Shown: positions 1 to 6,669 of the stretch, piece after piece
Layout of the letters: every line of letters starts with the position of its first letter
Position numbering within the stretch: position 1 is the first letter of the stretch
NCBI GenBank assembly: GCA_002687255.1
Contig: NYZR01000048.1
Location: 1 to 12,152 of the forward strand
Direction: 5' to 3'
Length of the DNA: 12,152 nt
From: Candidatus Pacearchaeota archaeon
GTDB taxonomy: Archaea > Nanobdellota > Nanobdellia > Pacearchaeales > GW2011-AR1
Program-made: the position numbers and the translations under genes
The notes under the pieces: generated by a model
What the model was told of the DNA's origin: nothing
Database searches by the model: none
What the model saw: only the letters and a program-made list of their open reading frames with translations

Positions 1-220
1 AGCCAATGGTAGACAATGAGCTAAATGATGTATTATCATCAGTTTCAAGGTCAATAGTCACATCAGTTCCACCAGCAAACGTAGTCGTTACCTGAATCAG
101 TATCAACATCGGATTACCTGGACCTCTATTGGCTACTCCCAAATCCAACACATTCGTTGAATCTGCAGTCGTGGTTAATGCCTGATCGTCTGAATATAAA
201 TTCTCTTTATCAAGAATCAT
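1..220 (-). CDS. Bbp16-like capsid cement protein (3' end cut by window edge)
   Basis: This is the N-terminal 73 residues of a probable capsid cement (decoration) protein that would stabilise the mature head shell. It is shorter than the usual gene-calling cut-off. The start is the ATG at 218-220, preceded by a good ribosome site (AGGGAGA, about 6 bases upstream). The protein opens MILDKENLYSDDQALTTTAD, followed by STNVLDLG and, further on, an ETDDN segment. This pattern, with an early SDxQAxT motif and a beta-rich QTDDN-like stretch, is what I recall for the Bbp16 family of BPP-1-like phages. Position supports it: in BPP-1 the cement gene lies directly downstream of the major capsid gene, as here. 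The remainder lies beyond base 1. The family call rests on recalled similarity and synteny, not on a search. Confidence 0.78.
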   Translation of the reverse strand, partial: MILDKENLYSDDQALTTTADSTNVLDLGVANRGPGNPMLILIQVTTTFAGGTDVTIDLETDDNTSFSSLSTIG

Positions 221-261
221 AATTATTCTCCCTAAGTTCTAAGGATTAATACTAATAAAAT

Positions 262-285
262 AACCCTTATGATTCCCATAAGGTT
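262..285 (-). terminator. possible attenuating hairpin between capsid and cement genes
   Basis: On the minus strand this reads as a stem of about 9 base pairs (AACC-TTATG against CATAAGGGTT, with one bulged G) closed by a 5-base loop and followed by ATTTTATT. It lies 15 bases after the capsid stop codon. The U-rich tail is interrupted, so it would be a weak terminator or an mRNA 3'-end stabiliser. The arm CATAAGGTT is also repeated directly on the plus strand at 277-285 and 288-296, which allows an alternative pairing. Confidence 0.35.
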
Positions 286-300
286 GTCATAAGGTTAAAA

Positions 301-1308
301 CTATGTTACCTGTGCTTCTGTTTGTGTAAGACCATCTACTCTTTTAATTGGTATGCCCTGAAAGGTCATTACACGGTTAGGGCCACCAAAGTCCTGGAAT
401 GACAGTTGTACGTTAGCTTTTTCAACAGCCTTCTTTGTGAGTGCAGTATATACAACACGGTCACAATACCATACGAGTCTGCCACCTGAAAGATTTTCCA
501 TCTTAGCGTGCATACCGTCAATCATATCGTTGATAAGGTCTGCAGACGAATCTGAGCCACTACCAATAGTAAGCAGGGCGCTTACGTCAATATTTGCGAT
601 TCTTACAACGTGCCTCCAATCCCTAACCGAAAGACCGACTTTCCATAAGTAACGAGTCTGATAAACCACTCGCTTACCACCACTAGAGTCTGTTTCGGTC
701 TGAACGCCCATATCTTCATGCTGCAGTCCAGCAGTTGTGCCTTTTGGAAAGAAAGCATGAGTGTGGTTATCGGACCATTTAATCAGCCACATTGAGGTAT
801 TATCAGAACCAGAACCGCCAGCGTCTATAATCTGTCCGCCATTATCGGCGGATGTGTCACCAAATCTAGGTGCAAGACCTAAAAATTCTTCTGGATCGGT
901 ATCTGTGTTGCCATAGAACAATGTCTGTACAAATTCGTGATTCATAGCCTGAAAGAATGCCTGATCTTCGGAAAGCCTGAGAGCTGCTACATCGCCACCT
1001 AAGTCTCCCAAATCTTTGTCAAGAATTGAGAATGCTTCAAGGATGCCTGCTGTATCGTCAACCTGTACGGTTGTTGATTTAGATGGTGTGGTGTAACCAT
1101 ACAGCTTTCTCCATGTGGTTGAGGGAAGACCGCTTCGCATTGTGGTCCTGTGGCCAGTTTGCGTGTTTCCTTCCAACACAACCATGTCTTGCATAACTTC
1201 ATTCGTTAATGCAAGCAACTCGATTACCGTAGCGATTTTTTCGCCATTAGGATCGAGCCGTTTGACTTTATCTGCAATATTCAGATAAGTCGTTCCTACT
1301 GTTGCCAT
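301..1308 (-). CDS. major capsid protein (BPP-1 Bbp17 / epsilon15 gp7 type)
   Basis: This 335-residue protein is the probable HK97-fold major capsid protein that forms the phage head. The length matches the roughly 330-335 residues of the epsilon15 and BPP-1 coat proteins. The N-terminal stretch (IADKVKRLDPNGEKIATVIELL, here residues 11-32) followed by VLEGN and an arginine-containing RSGLPSTTWRKLYG segment (58-71) is typical of this coat family. A glycine- and serine-rich loop around residues 155-170 precedes the body of the protein. A late segment, QDFGGPNRVMTFQGIPIKRVD, resembles the final strand region where coat proteins describe the target fold. The start ATG has a strong ribosome site (AGGAGGA) and sits downstream of a structured RNA element at 1333-1387. 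Flanking scaffold and cement genes fit the role. There is no sign of damage. The family name comes from recalled similarity and gene order. Confidence 0.88.
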   Translation of the reverse strand: MATVGTTYLNIADKVKRLDPNGEKIATVIELLALTNEVMQDMVVLEGNTQTGHRTTMRSGLPSTTWRKLYGYTTPSKSTTVQVDDTAGILEAFSILDKDLGDLGGDVAALRLSEDQAFFQAMNHEFVQTLFYGNTDTDPEEFLGLAPRFGDTSADNGGQIIDAGGSGSDNTSMWLIKWSDNHTHAFFPKGTTAGLQHEDMGVQTETDSSGGKRVVYQTRYLWKVGLSVRDWRHVVRIANIDVSALLTIGSGSDSSADLINDMIDGMHAKMENLSGGRLVWYCDRVVYTALTKKAVEKANVQLSFQDFGGPNRVMTFQGIPIKRVDGLTQTEAQVT

Positions 1309-1332
1309 GATATTCCTCCTACGTTAATTTAG

Positions 1333-1387
1333 GCAATAAAAAAGGACATAGTACGAGGAGTCGTGGCTCCACGATGCCATGCCCTTT
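1333..1387 (-). terminator. nested stem-loop upstream of the capsid gene (copy 1 of a duplicated element)
   Basis: In the transcript an outer stem AAAGGGCAU pairs with AUGUCCUUU (plus-strand bases 1379-1387 with 1341-1349, one G-U pair). It encloses a perfect 5-bp hairpin with a GAGC loop (plus-strand palindrome TCGTGGCTCCACGA, 1361-1374). The outer stem is followed by UUUUUUAUUGC. This has the shape of a rho-independent terminator, but with a structured insert. It lies between the scaffold stop and the capsid ribosome site. A second copy with the same architecture precedes the portal gene at 4101-4159. Role as terminator, attenuator or processing site is inferred. Confidence 0.6.
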
Positions 1388-1418
1388 AATATCACCAACA
1401 AATAAAAACTGCCCCTAC

Positions 1419-2108
1419 TTATCCTTTCGAGTGAGAAGGATAAAGTATTTCCTTTGCTTCCTTCGGTGTTGTTTTCCCTGCTGCACCGCTACCGAAAGAA
1501 AACGAATCTTCACCTATTTTTTCACCAACTACCATAAATGCTTCTACGAAAACAGGGTGGTTTCCAAGCCCTGTACTGTCTAAAAGCTCTGGAAGTCCTT
1601 TTACATTCAACGCTTCCATGCCTTTCTTGGCGACAGCAAGATTTTCATTTAGCTTATCACCAGTCTCCCCTACAAACTTTACATTTGATTTTACTTCCTT
1701 TACCCAGCCATCCATTTCGGCCTTGTGTGCCGCAATCTGGCCTTTGTTCAATTCAGCCTGCAGATTAATCAGACCCTGAGTCTGTTCGGCCGACATCTTA
1801 TTATCATTAACAAAACCAAGGAATTTCTCTTGTATTTCTTCATTTATCTGTGCACCTTCGGGGAATTTGAGGTCTTCGGCCGTTACTAATTCTGGGGCAC
1901 CCTCTTTCTTCTTTTTATCCTCTGGCTCTTCAGGAGCATCTTCGGTATCTTCGGCTTCTTCAGCTTCCTCGTCTTCGGTACCTTCTCCTGACTGTTCGGC
2001 ATAATCACTTTCGACAGGGTACATGGTTTCTTTCGCAGCTTCTAAATCTGGTTCAGTATTCTCTGCCTTAGCCCCAGTATCTTCTTTTTTTTCTTCCTCA
2101 CCCATCAT
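1419..2108 (-). CDS. head scaffolding protein
   Basis: This protein of about 229 residues is probably the internal scaffold that guides procapsid assembly and is then lost. Its N-terminal third is extremely acidic and low in complexity (runs such as EEAEEAEDTEDAPEEPED), followed by a lysine cluster KKKK. The C-terminal two thirds look helical and charged, with the segment VNDNKMSAEQTQGLINLQAE typical of phage scaffolds. An upstream ATG at 2138 is open in frame, but the ribosome site GAGGAGG sits just before the ATGATG at 2103-2108, so the gene most likely starts there; the SD lies inside the end of the upstream gene, which it overlaps by 11 bases. Position between the Bbp19-like gene and the capsid gene matches BPP-1-like phages. 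The C-terminus ends in a basic patch (SHSKG), which could contact the coat. Confidence 0.8.
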   Translation of the reverse strand: MMGEEEKKEDTGAKAENTEPDLEAAKETMYPVESDYAEQSGEGTEDEEAEEAEDTEDAPEEPEDKKKKEGAPELVTAEDLKFPEGAQINEEIQEKFLGFVNDNKMSAEQTQGLINLQAELNKGQIAAHKAEMDGWVKEVKSNVKFVGETGDKLNENLAVAKKGMEALNVKGLPELLDSTGLGNHPVFVEAFMVVGEKIGEDSFSFGSGAAGKTTPKEAKEILYPSHSKG

Positions 2109-2421
2109 TTTCCTCCTCAATATATTTATGTTCAGCAAACATCATTTCATGCTTATCTGGACACGCGGATAATATTTTATGTAACAATCGCAATCCTATC
2201 CTTTTCATGCCCGAATTTCTCGCATGAACATATGGATTATCATTGAATCCATCTTGATACACTCCGCAATCTGCCAACATTTCCCATACAAAATGCCTGC
2301 CTGCCTTTAAGCCCATTACTTCGTTTGTGGCCGCAATATCATACAGAGCATCGGTTTTTGCTGATTCTCCCTGTTCTTTTACCTCTTTACTTTGCTCTTC
2401 AAACCCTGAGTCTTCTTTCAT
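2098..2421 (-). CDS. Bbp19-family phage protein
   Basis: This 107-residue protein carries the compact domain I recall for the Bbp19 family. In it, a helix (AATNEVMGLKAGRHFVWEML, from about residue 30) leads to CGVYQDGF and then to an RIGLRLLHKILSACPDKHEMM segment near the C-terminus. The first 25 residues are polar and poorly conserved in type. Its function is not established; genes of this family sit between portal and scaffold or coat genes in BPP-1-like phages, so a head-assembly or connector-associated role is likely. The start ATG lies one base after the portal stop (TAA-C-ATG) and has no clear ribosome site, so translation is probably by reinitiation after the portal. Its last codons contain the scaffold ribosome site. 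Confidence 0.75.
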   Translation of the reverse strand: MKEDSGFEEQSKEVKEQGESAKTDALYDIAATNEVMGLKAGRHFVWEMLADCGVYQDGFNDNPYVHARNSGMKRIGLRLLHKILSACPDKHEMMFAEHKYIEEENDG

Positions 2422-2422
2422 G

Positions 2423-4093
2423 TTACGGAGGTGCTACGCCTGTAAGCTGTTCAAGCATATTACCAGTACCAACTGGTGCATTCGCAAGATCTTTAGCTGC
2501 CGATGCCGCCGTTGCGCCTGCCTGCATGGCAAGCTGGGCATTAGCCTGCTGCTGTTTTGCCATTCTTACCTGATTTACATCTTTCTCGGACCTTATGATT
2601 TCAGCAGGCACATCAAGCATCCCCGCCGCTTCATTTACGGCTCGGTCAAGATCCAGCTTATCTACTACGCTTGGATCTATACCAGCCCAAAGACCGACAA
2701 GGCCAGTTAAACGCTCCATAGCACTTATAGCCGCCGCCTTCTGAGCTTTTGCCAGAGTAGATATATATTCAACTTTAACATCTTGTTCCATCAGGTCGTG
2801 TGGCGGTTCTGGTAATACATTCGCCGCTTCGGCCAAGCTAAACACTCTATCTATTAACGGGTTGAGAAATTCTTCGTTAAGGCCTTCAAGAACAGGCCCC
2901 AACATAAGCAACCGCTCTTTATCTATTTGAAAGGCAACTTCAGCCTTCATATCCTGCGGCCTGTCATTAGCCAGTATACTCAGGAACAGATCCACAAAAT
3001 AACTCCTGTTGATCCGCCTCTCTACTTCCTTGTTATCTTCTATAATTTCAGCAAGGGGTACGCGTACCTCATACATCGGCTTTACGCCTTGGCTCTGATT
3101 AAAGGTGCTGAAGAACGTAACCCCGCCAGGAACATTCATAATCCTCTGGTTCTTTAGATCTGCTGGCGCTTGTAACGGAGGGTTCATGTTCCTGTCAAGA
3201 CCCTTTGCCTTTTTAAATGCTCCCGTCTGTAACTGCTTTGCGTCACCGAGGGCCAAGATCCCAGGCTGATCGGTGCCATACGGATCCGAACCGTTTACGG
3301 ACCATCTGGGAACAACATACGGAAAAGTATCAAATCCCGATATTTTCAAGAATGCAGGGTCATTTGTACAAGATTCCTCCTCATAATAAACGCTTCTATA
3401 CGCCTTATTCTTTGCGTCTATCATATTCGGAACGCGCTCATCATTTGGCTCAACCGCATGAATCACCTTGATCAGATCATCTGGATTGTCCTTCCTGGCC
3501 ATATCCCTTACACGCTGGGATACATTCCTTTCGCCAAACTCTTCCAACAGCTCGGCGGCAGTTTTCCAGATCCTCCTGTACAATACATCTATTACTTTTC
3601 TCTTATTGGAAGCAATCCAGTATTCACCGACCGTATAAGTATCAAACCTTGCCACATCTTCAAAATCGGCCTTTATCGACATGGGGGCGGTACCGAACGT
3701 TCCAAGCTCAAGGTACAATACCGCCGCCTGTGAATAAAAATTAGATTGATTAAATATCTGATATAGCCTCTGCTCAACGCCGTTCAGGTAAATCCTTACG
3801 TCAGCACGCTCCATTAACGATTTATTGTTCATGGAAAGCCTGAACCACGGCCTGGAAGGGCTTGTTATACCAGCATTCATTCCAGCGGCCAGAGTCCTGG
3901 CGGAGAGGGCGGGATTACCGTTATAAATCTTTGCGTCCATCCTCTGCCCTTCCTTGCCTCTATCTTCGTCGAAATTACCGCGGTTAGGAACCTGATAATC
4001 TCTTATATCTTTCAATGCCCCTTCATGCGGCCTTCGCTTATTCTTTAGGCCTGCGAGCCTTATATCAAATTTTTTTCTCTCTTCGTATGCCAT
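2423..4093 (-). CDS. portal protein (head-to-tail connecting family)
   Basis: This 556-residue protein is the portal, the ring at the head vertex through which DNA is packaged and to which the tail attaches. It matches the bacteriophage head-to-tail connecting family (epsilon15 gp4 / BPP-1 portal) in length. Its N-terminal layout also fits, with RDYQVPNRGNF near residue 31, followed by ARTLAAGMNAGITSPSRPWF (65-84) and then the ring-domain stretch ELGTFGTAPMSI. The mid-region FPYVVPRWSVNGSDPYGTDQPG is also characteristic. The C-terminal 60 residues are Ala- and Gln-rich and probably helical, like the portal barrel. The start ATG at 4091-4093 has no visible ribosome site; instead a U-tract and stem-loop end about 8 bases upstream, which is unlike most other genes here. 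The stop codon is one base from the next gene. Confidence 0.93.
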   Translation of the reverse strand: MAYEERKKFDIRLAGLKNKRRPHEGALKDIRDYQVPNRGNFDEDRGKEGQRMDAKIYNGNPALSARTLAAGMNAGITSPSRPWFRLSMNNKSLMERADVRIYLNGVEQRLYQIFNQSNFYSQAAVLYLELGTFGTAPMSIKADFEDVARFDTYTVGEYWIASNKRKVIDVLYRRIWKTAAELLEEFGERNVSQRVRDMARKDNPDDLIKVIHAVEPNDERVPNMIDAKNKAYRSVYYEEESCTNDPAFLKISGFDTFPYVVPRWSVNGSDPYGTDQPGILALGDAKQLQTGAFKKAKGLDRNMNPPLQAPADLKNQRIMNVPGGVTFFSTFNQSQGVKPMYEVRVPLAEIIEDNKEVERRINRSYFVDLFLSILANDRPQDMKAEVAFQIDKERLLMLGPVLEGLNEEFLNPLIDRVFSLAEAANVLPEPPHDLMEQDVKVEYISTLAKAQKAAAISAMERLTGLVGLWAGIDPSVVDKLDLDRAVNEAAGMLDVPAEIIRSEKDVNQVRMAKQQQANAQLAMQAGATAASAAKDLANAPVGTGNMLEQLTGVAPP

Positions 4094-4100
4094 ATTTATA

Positions 4101-4159
4101 GCAATAAAAAAAGCAAGGTGTCAGAGAGTCGGCTCCGACTAGCCTTGCTTTCTTATTGC
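4101..4159 (-). terminator. nested stem-loop upstream of the portal gene (copy 2 of a duplicated element)
   Basis: In the transcript GCAAUAAGAAAGCAAGG pairs almost perfectly with CCUUGCUUUUUUUAUUGC (plus-strand 4143-4159 against 4101-4118). It encloses a perfect 5-bp hairpin with a GAGC loop (plus-strand palindrome AGTCGGCTCCGACT, 4127-4140). The 3' arm carries a 7-base U tract, as in a rho-independent terminator. It shares GCAATAAAAAA, the GGCTCC loop core and the nested design with copy 1 at 1333-1387, although the stem sequences differ, which suggests the structure is preserved. It lies between the Pro-rich gene and the portal start. Confidence 0.68.
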
Positions 4160-4164
4160 AAAAC

Positions 4165-4186
4165 AAACCGATAGGGGGTTTATCTA
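4165..4186 (-). terminator. weak hairpin with T-rich tail after the Pro-rich gene
   Basis: On the minus strand AAACC and GGTTT can form a 5-bp stem around a 7-base loop, followed by GTTTT. This would add to the much stronger stem-loop immediately downstream at 4101-4159. On its own it is marginal. Confidence 0.2.
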
Positions 4187-4239
4187 CCAGCTTATTTGGT
4201 TTTAACGCTTTTTTTAAAGTTCAGTCAATCCACATCATA

Positions 4240-4470
4240 TCAAGCCCCCAAAAGTGTTTTCTTTTGACCGCTTGTTGTTGCCAACAGCCCACTTGGGCCA
4301 GTAACTAAAGTGCCGCCCCTTGTAGATGCAAATTCCTTCGCTTTATTCCTCAATTCATCACTCTCAGCCTTCTTGGCACTTGCAGTTGCCGACTTCGGCT
4401 GTGACGGAGTTGGAGGAGGCGGCGGAGGAGGAGGCGGCGGAGGAATACTTGGAGCACCACCACCACACAT
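4240..4470 (-). CDS. polyproline head-module protein of unknown function
   Basis: This 76-residue protein begins MCGGGAPSI and then has an uninterrupted run of eleven prolines (residues 10-20), a basic and Ser/Ala-rich linker, and a C-terminal segment GGTLVTGPSGLLATTSGQKK ending in TLLGA. Short proteins with a polyproline stretch and a TxLTGxxGL...TLLG ending are common next to portal and terminase genes of short-tailed phages; I know of no proven function. A small head or connector-associated part, or an ejected protein, is an inference from position. The ATG has a strong ribosome site (TTGAGGAGAATACAAT). A good -35 box lies about 75 bases upstream. The proline run comes from a GGN/CCN-rich tract on the plus strand (4411-4443) that is prone to length change. 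Confidence 0.72.
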   Translation of the reverse strand: MCGGGAPSIPPPPPPPPPPPTPSQPKSATASAKKAESDELRNKAKEFASTRGGTLVTGPSGLLATTSGQKKTLLGA

Positions 4471-4520
4471 ATTGTATTCTCCTCAATAAAAAGATATAAA
4501 TATTGTAAAAATTACCCTAA

Positions 4521-4549
4521 TACATAATAACTAGATTTTCATTTGTCAA
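4521..4549 (-). promoter_or_regulatory. possible promoter for the head structural genes
   Basis: A perfect minus-strand TTGACA (plus-strand 4544-4549) lies in an AT-rich gap just after the large terminase coding region ends, pointing at the Pro-rich gene and portal. A -10 region is less clear: TATGTA occurs at 17-base spacing (4521-4526), and TATTAT, a better match, at only 14. A phage-encoded polymerase or activator could use other signals. Confidence 0.35.
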
Positions 4550-4550
4550 G

Positions 4551-6104
4551 TTATTTTTTCCCACTATTCACGGTTTCCGTGTCATATATATCCCACGTAT
4601 CGACTATCTTCCCCATACCATCGTTCTTTATTCCCACCCGCGGGGCAACATCATAAGCAAAGGTGAATGCCAGCGCGGAGGCAAAATCGGGAGACGGCAG
4701 ATTTCTCTCTTTCATCGAATCCACACTCTCCAGCACCTTCTTATTGGTTGTAGGGGTATATGCATAAGTCGGGGAGGAAAGGTCTTCCTTTAGTTGTTCG
4801 TGGTCTGGTATGATTCCTCCTGCCGTCAACCACTCATTAACCTTATCCCACATCTCGACTCGTTTATTTAAATATAAATCTTTTCTATCCGCGGAAGCAC
4901 CAGAATCCACTTCAAGAACGTTCCAGCCTAACTGTCTCAGGCGATCTATCACTCCTTGCCCTCCCCCGACATCAATAAAACAGGCATCCGCGCCCCATCT
5001 TTCCATCTCGCCCGCGACTATCCCAGCAACCGTCATATTATCTTTCTTGTTTATTTCTATCGGTTCGTGTGCAAACAACCCCTGTCTTTTCTGTATAACG
5101 GTCGCATCGTCACCGTAACGTGCGACATCCACCCCCATAATCTTTGCGGAACCCTCAACATCTTTCATTTCTATAAGACGGCCCGCTGCAGTCTCAACGG
5201 CGGCGTACCCTATAAGCTGGTCAGAACCCGTACGGGGAAATTGCCCTTTAACCTCGACACGGGCAACGTCGCTGTCCTCTCCGTGCTTTTTGATAAGTTT
5301 CTGGTAAACGGCCTTATCCGTTCCCTCAACGTCTCTGGCATCTATATTCCTTGTACGCCAGAACTCTTTATTTTTATGAAAGCATTGAAAAAATTCTCCC
5401 TGCGGTCTGCGGGGATTAGAGAACGTTATCCAAAATCTCATATATATCGGCTCCGTAAAGAACCCCTCCGATACATCCCAAATCGATTTAGGTATACCAG
5501 ATCCTTCATCCATTATCAGGATTATGCCGTTTTCGTTATGAGCACCCGCAAATGCGTCTGGTGTCTCTTCGGACCACAACTGAGCCTGGGCGTAGTAATA
5601 TGCGGTATCGATTCCAGATTTTGCGATACTCAGCCACGAGACGGGTCTGAGTGCGGTTGCCGTACGCTTGAACCAATGACTGTTTATGCCCAGCGTAATC
5701 CATTTACCAAGCTCTGGCCATGTACGGGAAAGGAGTTGTTGTTCTGTATTTGCGGTAAGAATCACGGTTGAGCCTATCTGGGTTGACTGTGCCCAATGGG
5801 TAATCCAAGATACAAATGCGGATTTACCCACTCCCCTGCCCGATGCGATCGCAAGGTTGTAAGGTAGGGGGGCTTCTCCCCTGTTTATCCTCTGCTGGTT
5901 CTCCAGATTATGCTGACCGATCTTCTGAAGCTCTTCTCTCTGCCACTTACGGGGGCCTGTTTTGTTGTGCAGGGGTGTGCCCGTCACTCCCCACGGATAG
6001 ACAAACATTACAAACTTCTCTGGATAGATCATAATATCGGGGGAGAGTATTCGATCGACAAGTTGTAATTCCTGTTCGGAACTATATTTCATCCCTTCTG
6101 TCAT
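4551..6104 (-). CDS. terminase large subunit (ATPase and nuclease)
   Basis: This 517-residue protein is the packaging motor that cuts concatemeric DNA and drives it through the portal. The N-terminal ATPase domain has a Walker A loop GRGVGKS (residues 89-95), a Walker B with catalytic acids IILIMDE (194-200), and a coupling motif TFSNPRRPQG (227-236). The C-terminal RNase H-like nuclease domain has the expected acidic residues: D326 in GVDVARYGDD, D378 in CFIDVGGG and D473 in SPDFASALA. It resembles the P22/Sf6 group of large terminases and is full length. The start ATG directly abuts the stop of the upstream Cys-rich gene (TAAATG). A second ATG lies four codons downstream; a GAGGG at about 12 bases favours the first. 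The partner small subunit is at 8388-8834, separated by seven or so other genes. Confidence 0.95.
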   Translation of the reverse strand: MTEGMKYSSEQELQLVDRILSPDIMIYPEKFVMFVYPWGVTGTPLHNKTGPRKWQREELQKIGQHNLENQQRINRGEAPLPYNLAIASGRGVGKSAFVSWITHWAQSTQIGSTVILTANTEQQLLSRTWPELGKWITLGINSHWFKRTATALRPVSWLSIAKSGIDTAYYYAQAQLWSEETPDAFAGAHNENGIILIMDEGSGIPKSIWDVSEGFFTEPIYMRFWITFSNPRRPQGEFFQCFHKNKEFWRTRNIDARDVEGTDKAVYQKLIKKHGEDSDVARVEVKGQFPRTGSDQLIGYAAVETAAGRLIEMKDVEGSAKIMGVDVARYGDDATVIQKRQGLFAHEPIEINKKDNMTVAGIVAGEMERWGADACFIDVGGGQGVIDRLRQLGWNVLEVDSGASADRKDLYLNKRVEMWDKVNEWLTAGGIIPDHEQLKEDLSSPTYAYTPTTNKKVLESVDSMKERNLPSPDFASALAFTFAYDVAPRVGIKNDGMGKIVDTWDIYDTETVNSGKK

Positions 6105-6329
6105 TTATGCGTACGCCCTCGTAATATTTTCCAAATCCTCTAGTTCGCAGCCTTCATCCTCCAGCCCGCAGTCTTCATGTATTTCGTGCCAGTTCTTGTT
6201 CGGTATCAGCATTTGAACGGGAGAATTAGCGCAGAAATAAGTGCGCTGCGCCTTTGCATATTCCCCTGTCCACATCTGCTCATGATAAGGACATTCACGA
6301 CAATTATCAACTATAATAATTTTCCTCAC
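6105..6329 (-). CDS. small Cys-rich, probably zinc-binding, protein
   Basis: This 74-residue protein has a C10-x2-C13 pair near the N-terminus (NCRECPYHEQ), C33, and C54 with a fifth Cys at 61; the His residues in NWHEIHEDC could also bind metal. This looks like a small zinc-binding fold. Similar short proteins with a CxxCP start and an Asp/Glu-rich C-terminus occur widely in phage genomes without assigned function. The start is a GTG that overlaps the upstream stop by four bases (GTGA), and an AAGGGA lies about ten bases before it. Its stop is immediately followed by the large terminase start, so the two are translated in sequence. DNA-binding or packaging regulation would be a guess. Confidence 0.7.
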   Translation of the reverse strand: MRKIIIVDNCRECPYHEQMWTGEYAKAQRTYFCANSPVQMLIPNKNWHEIHEDCGLEDEGCELEDLENITRAYA

Positions 6330-6559
6330 GGTAATTTTTTCCCTTCTTCGATCAGTCTTCTGGAATAATACATTCTCGCATCATCCACTTCTCCGAGCAG
6401 AAGCGAGACGGAATGGGAATGCCGCGGTTCGGTCGCAGCGCTGCACAACCTGAACCTGGGGCCGTTAATAAGAGTACCGCTCTCTGGCATTTCCTTTACG
6501 ATTGCATAGCCCAAACATAATAAAGCATCAAGCGCATCCATAGAATCAATCCTCTTCAT
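6326..6559 (-). CDS. hypothetical protein, 77 residues
   Basis: I do not recognise this protein. It is 77 residues long, soluble-looking, with a hydrophobic helix MDALDALLCLGYAIVKE near the N-terminus and a basic C-terminal end (YYSRRLIEEGKKLP). Its start ATG lies inside the last codons of the 40-residue membrane peptide (14-base overlap) and its stop overlaps the next gene's GTG start, so it belongs to a translationally coupled string that leads into the large terminase. No metal-binding or enzymatic motif is visible. Confidence 0.62.
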   Translation of the reverse strand: MKRIDSMDALDALLCLGYAIVKEMPESGTLINGPRFRLCSAATEPRHSHSVSLLLGEVDDARMYYSRRLIEEGKKLP

Positions 6560-6668
6560 CTTTAAGATTAAGACGCTTCCACGCCCTTCTATCCATGTAT
6601 CTCATAGTCAGGATAATCATAAGCGCCAGCCCTAATATTACGCCTATGACCCCATACAGTATCATCAT
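6546..6668 (-). CDS. 40-residue single-pass membrane peptide
   Basis: This small gene is easily missed because of its length. It starts with ATGATG at 6663-6668, with a GGAAAAATAAT ribosome-site region upstream. The product opens MMILYGVIGVILGLALMIIL, a hydrophobic segment of about 20 residues with a GxxxGxxxG-like spacing. It then turns into a strongly basic and acidic tail (RYMDRRAWKRLNLKDEED). This predicts an N-out/C-in membrane peptide by the positive-inside rule. The start overlaps the last base of the HNH gene's stop region (TAATATG) and the end overlaps the next gene by 14 bases, which supports real translation. A holin-like or pinholin-like role is possible, since a papain-fold hydrolase lies nearby, but other roles for phage membrane peptides are equally open. 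Confidence 0.6.
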   Translation of the reverse strand: MMILYGVIGVILGLALMIILTMRYMDRRAWKRLNLKDEED

Positions 6669-6669
6669 A

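Noticed and set aside
4091..4160. Reading the stem-loop before the portal as a metabolite riboswitch
   Set aside because: It is about 60 bases, matches no riboswitch core that I know, and controls a phage structural gene; a terminator-like element is simpler.
4956..5771. Long plus-strand open frame (271 codons) across the large terminase gene
   Set aside because: It is antisense to a terminase with all catalytic motifs intact, has no recognisable domain and no ribosome site.
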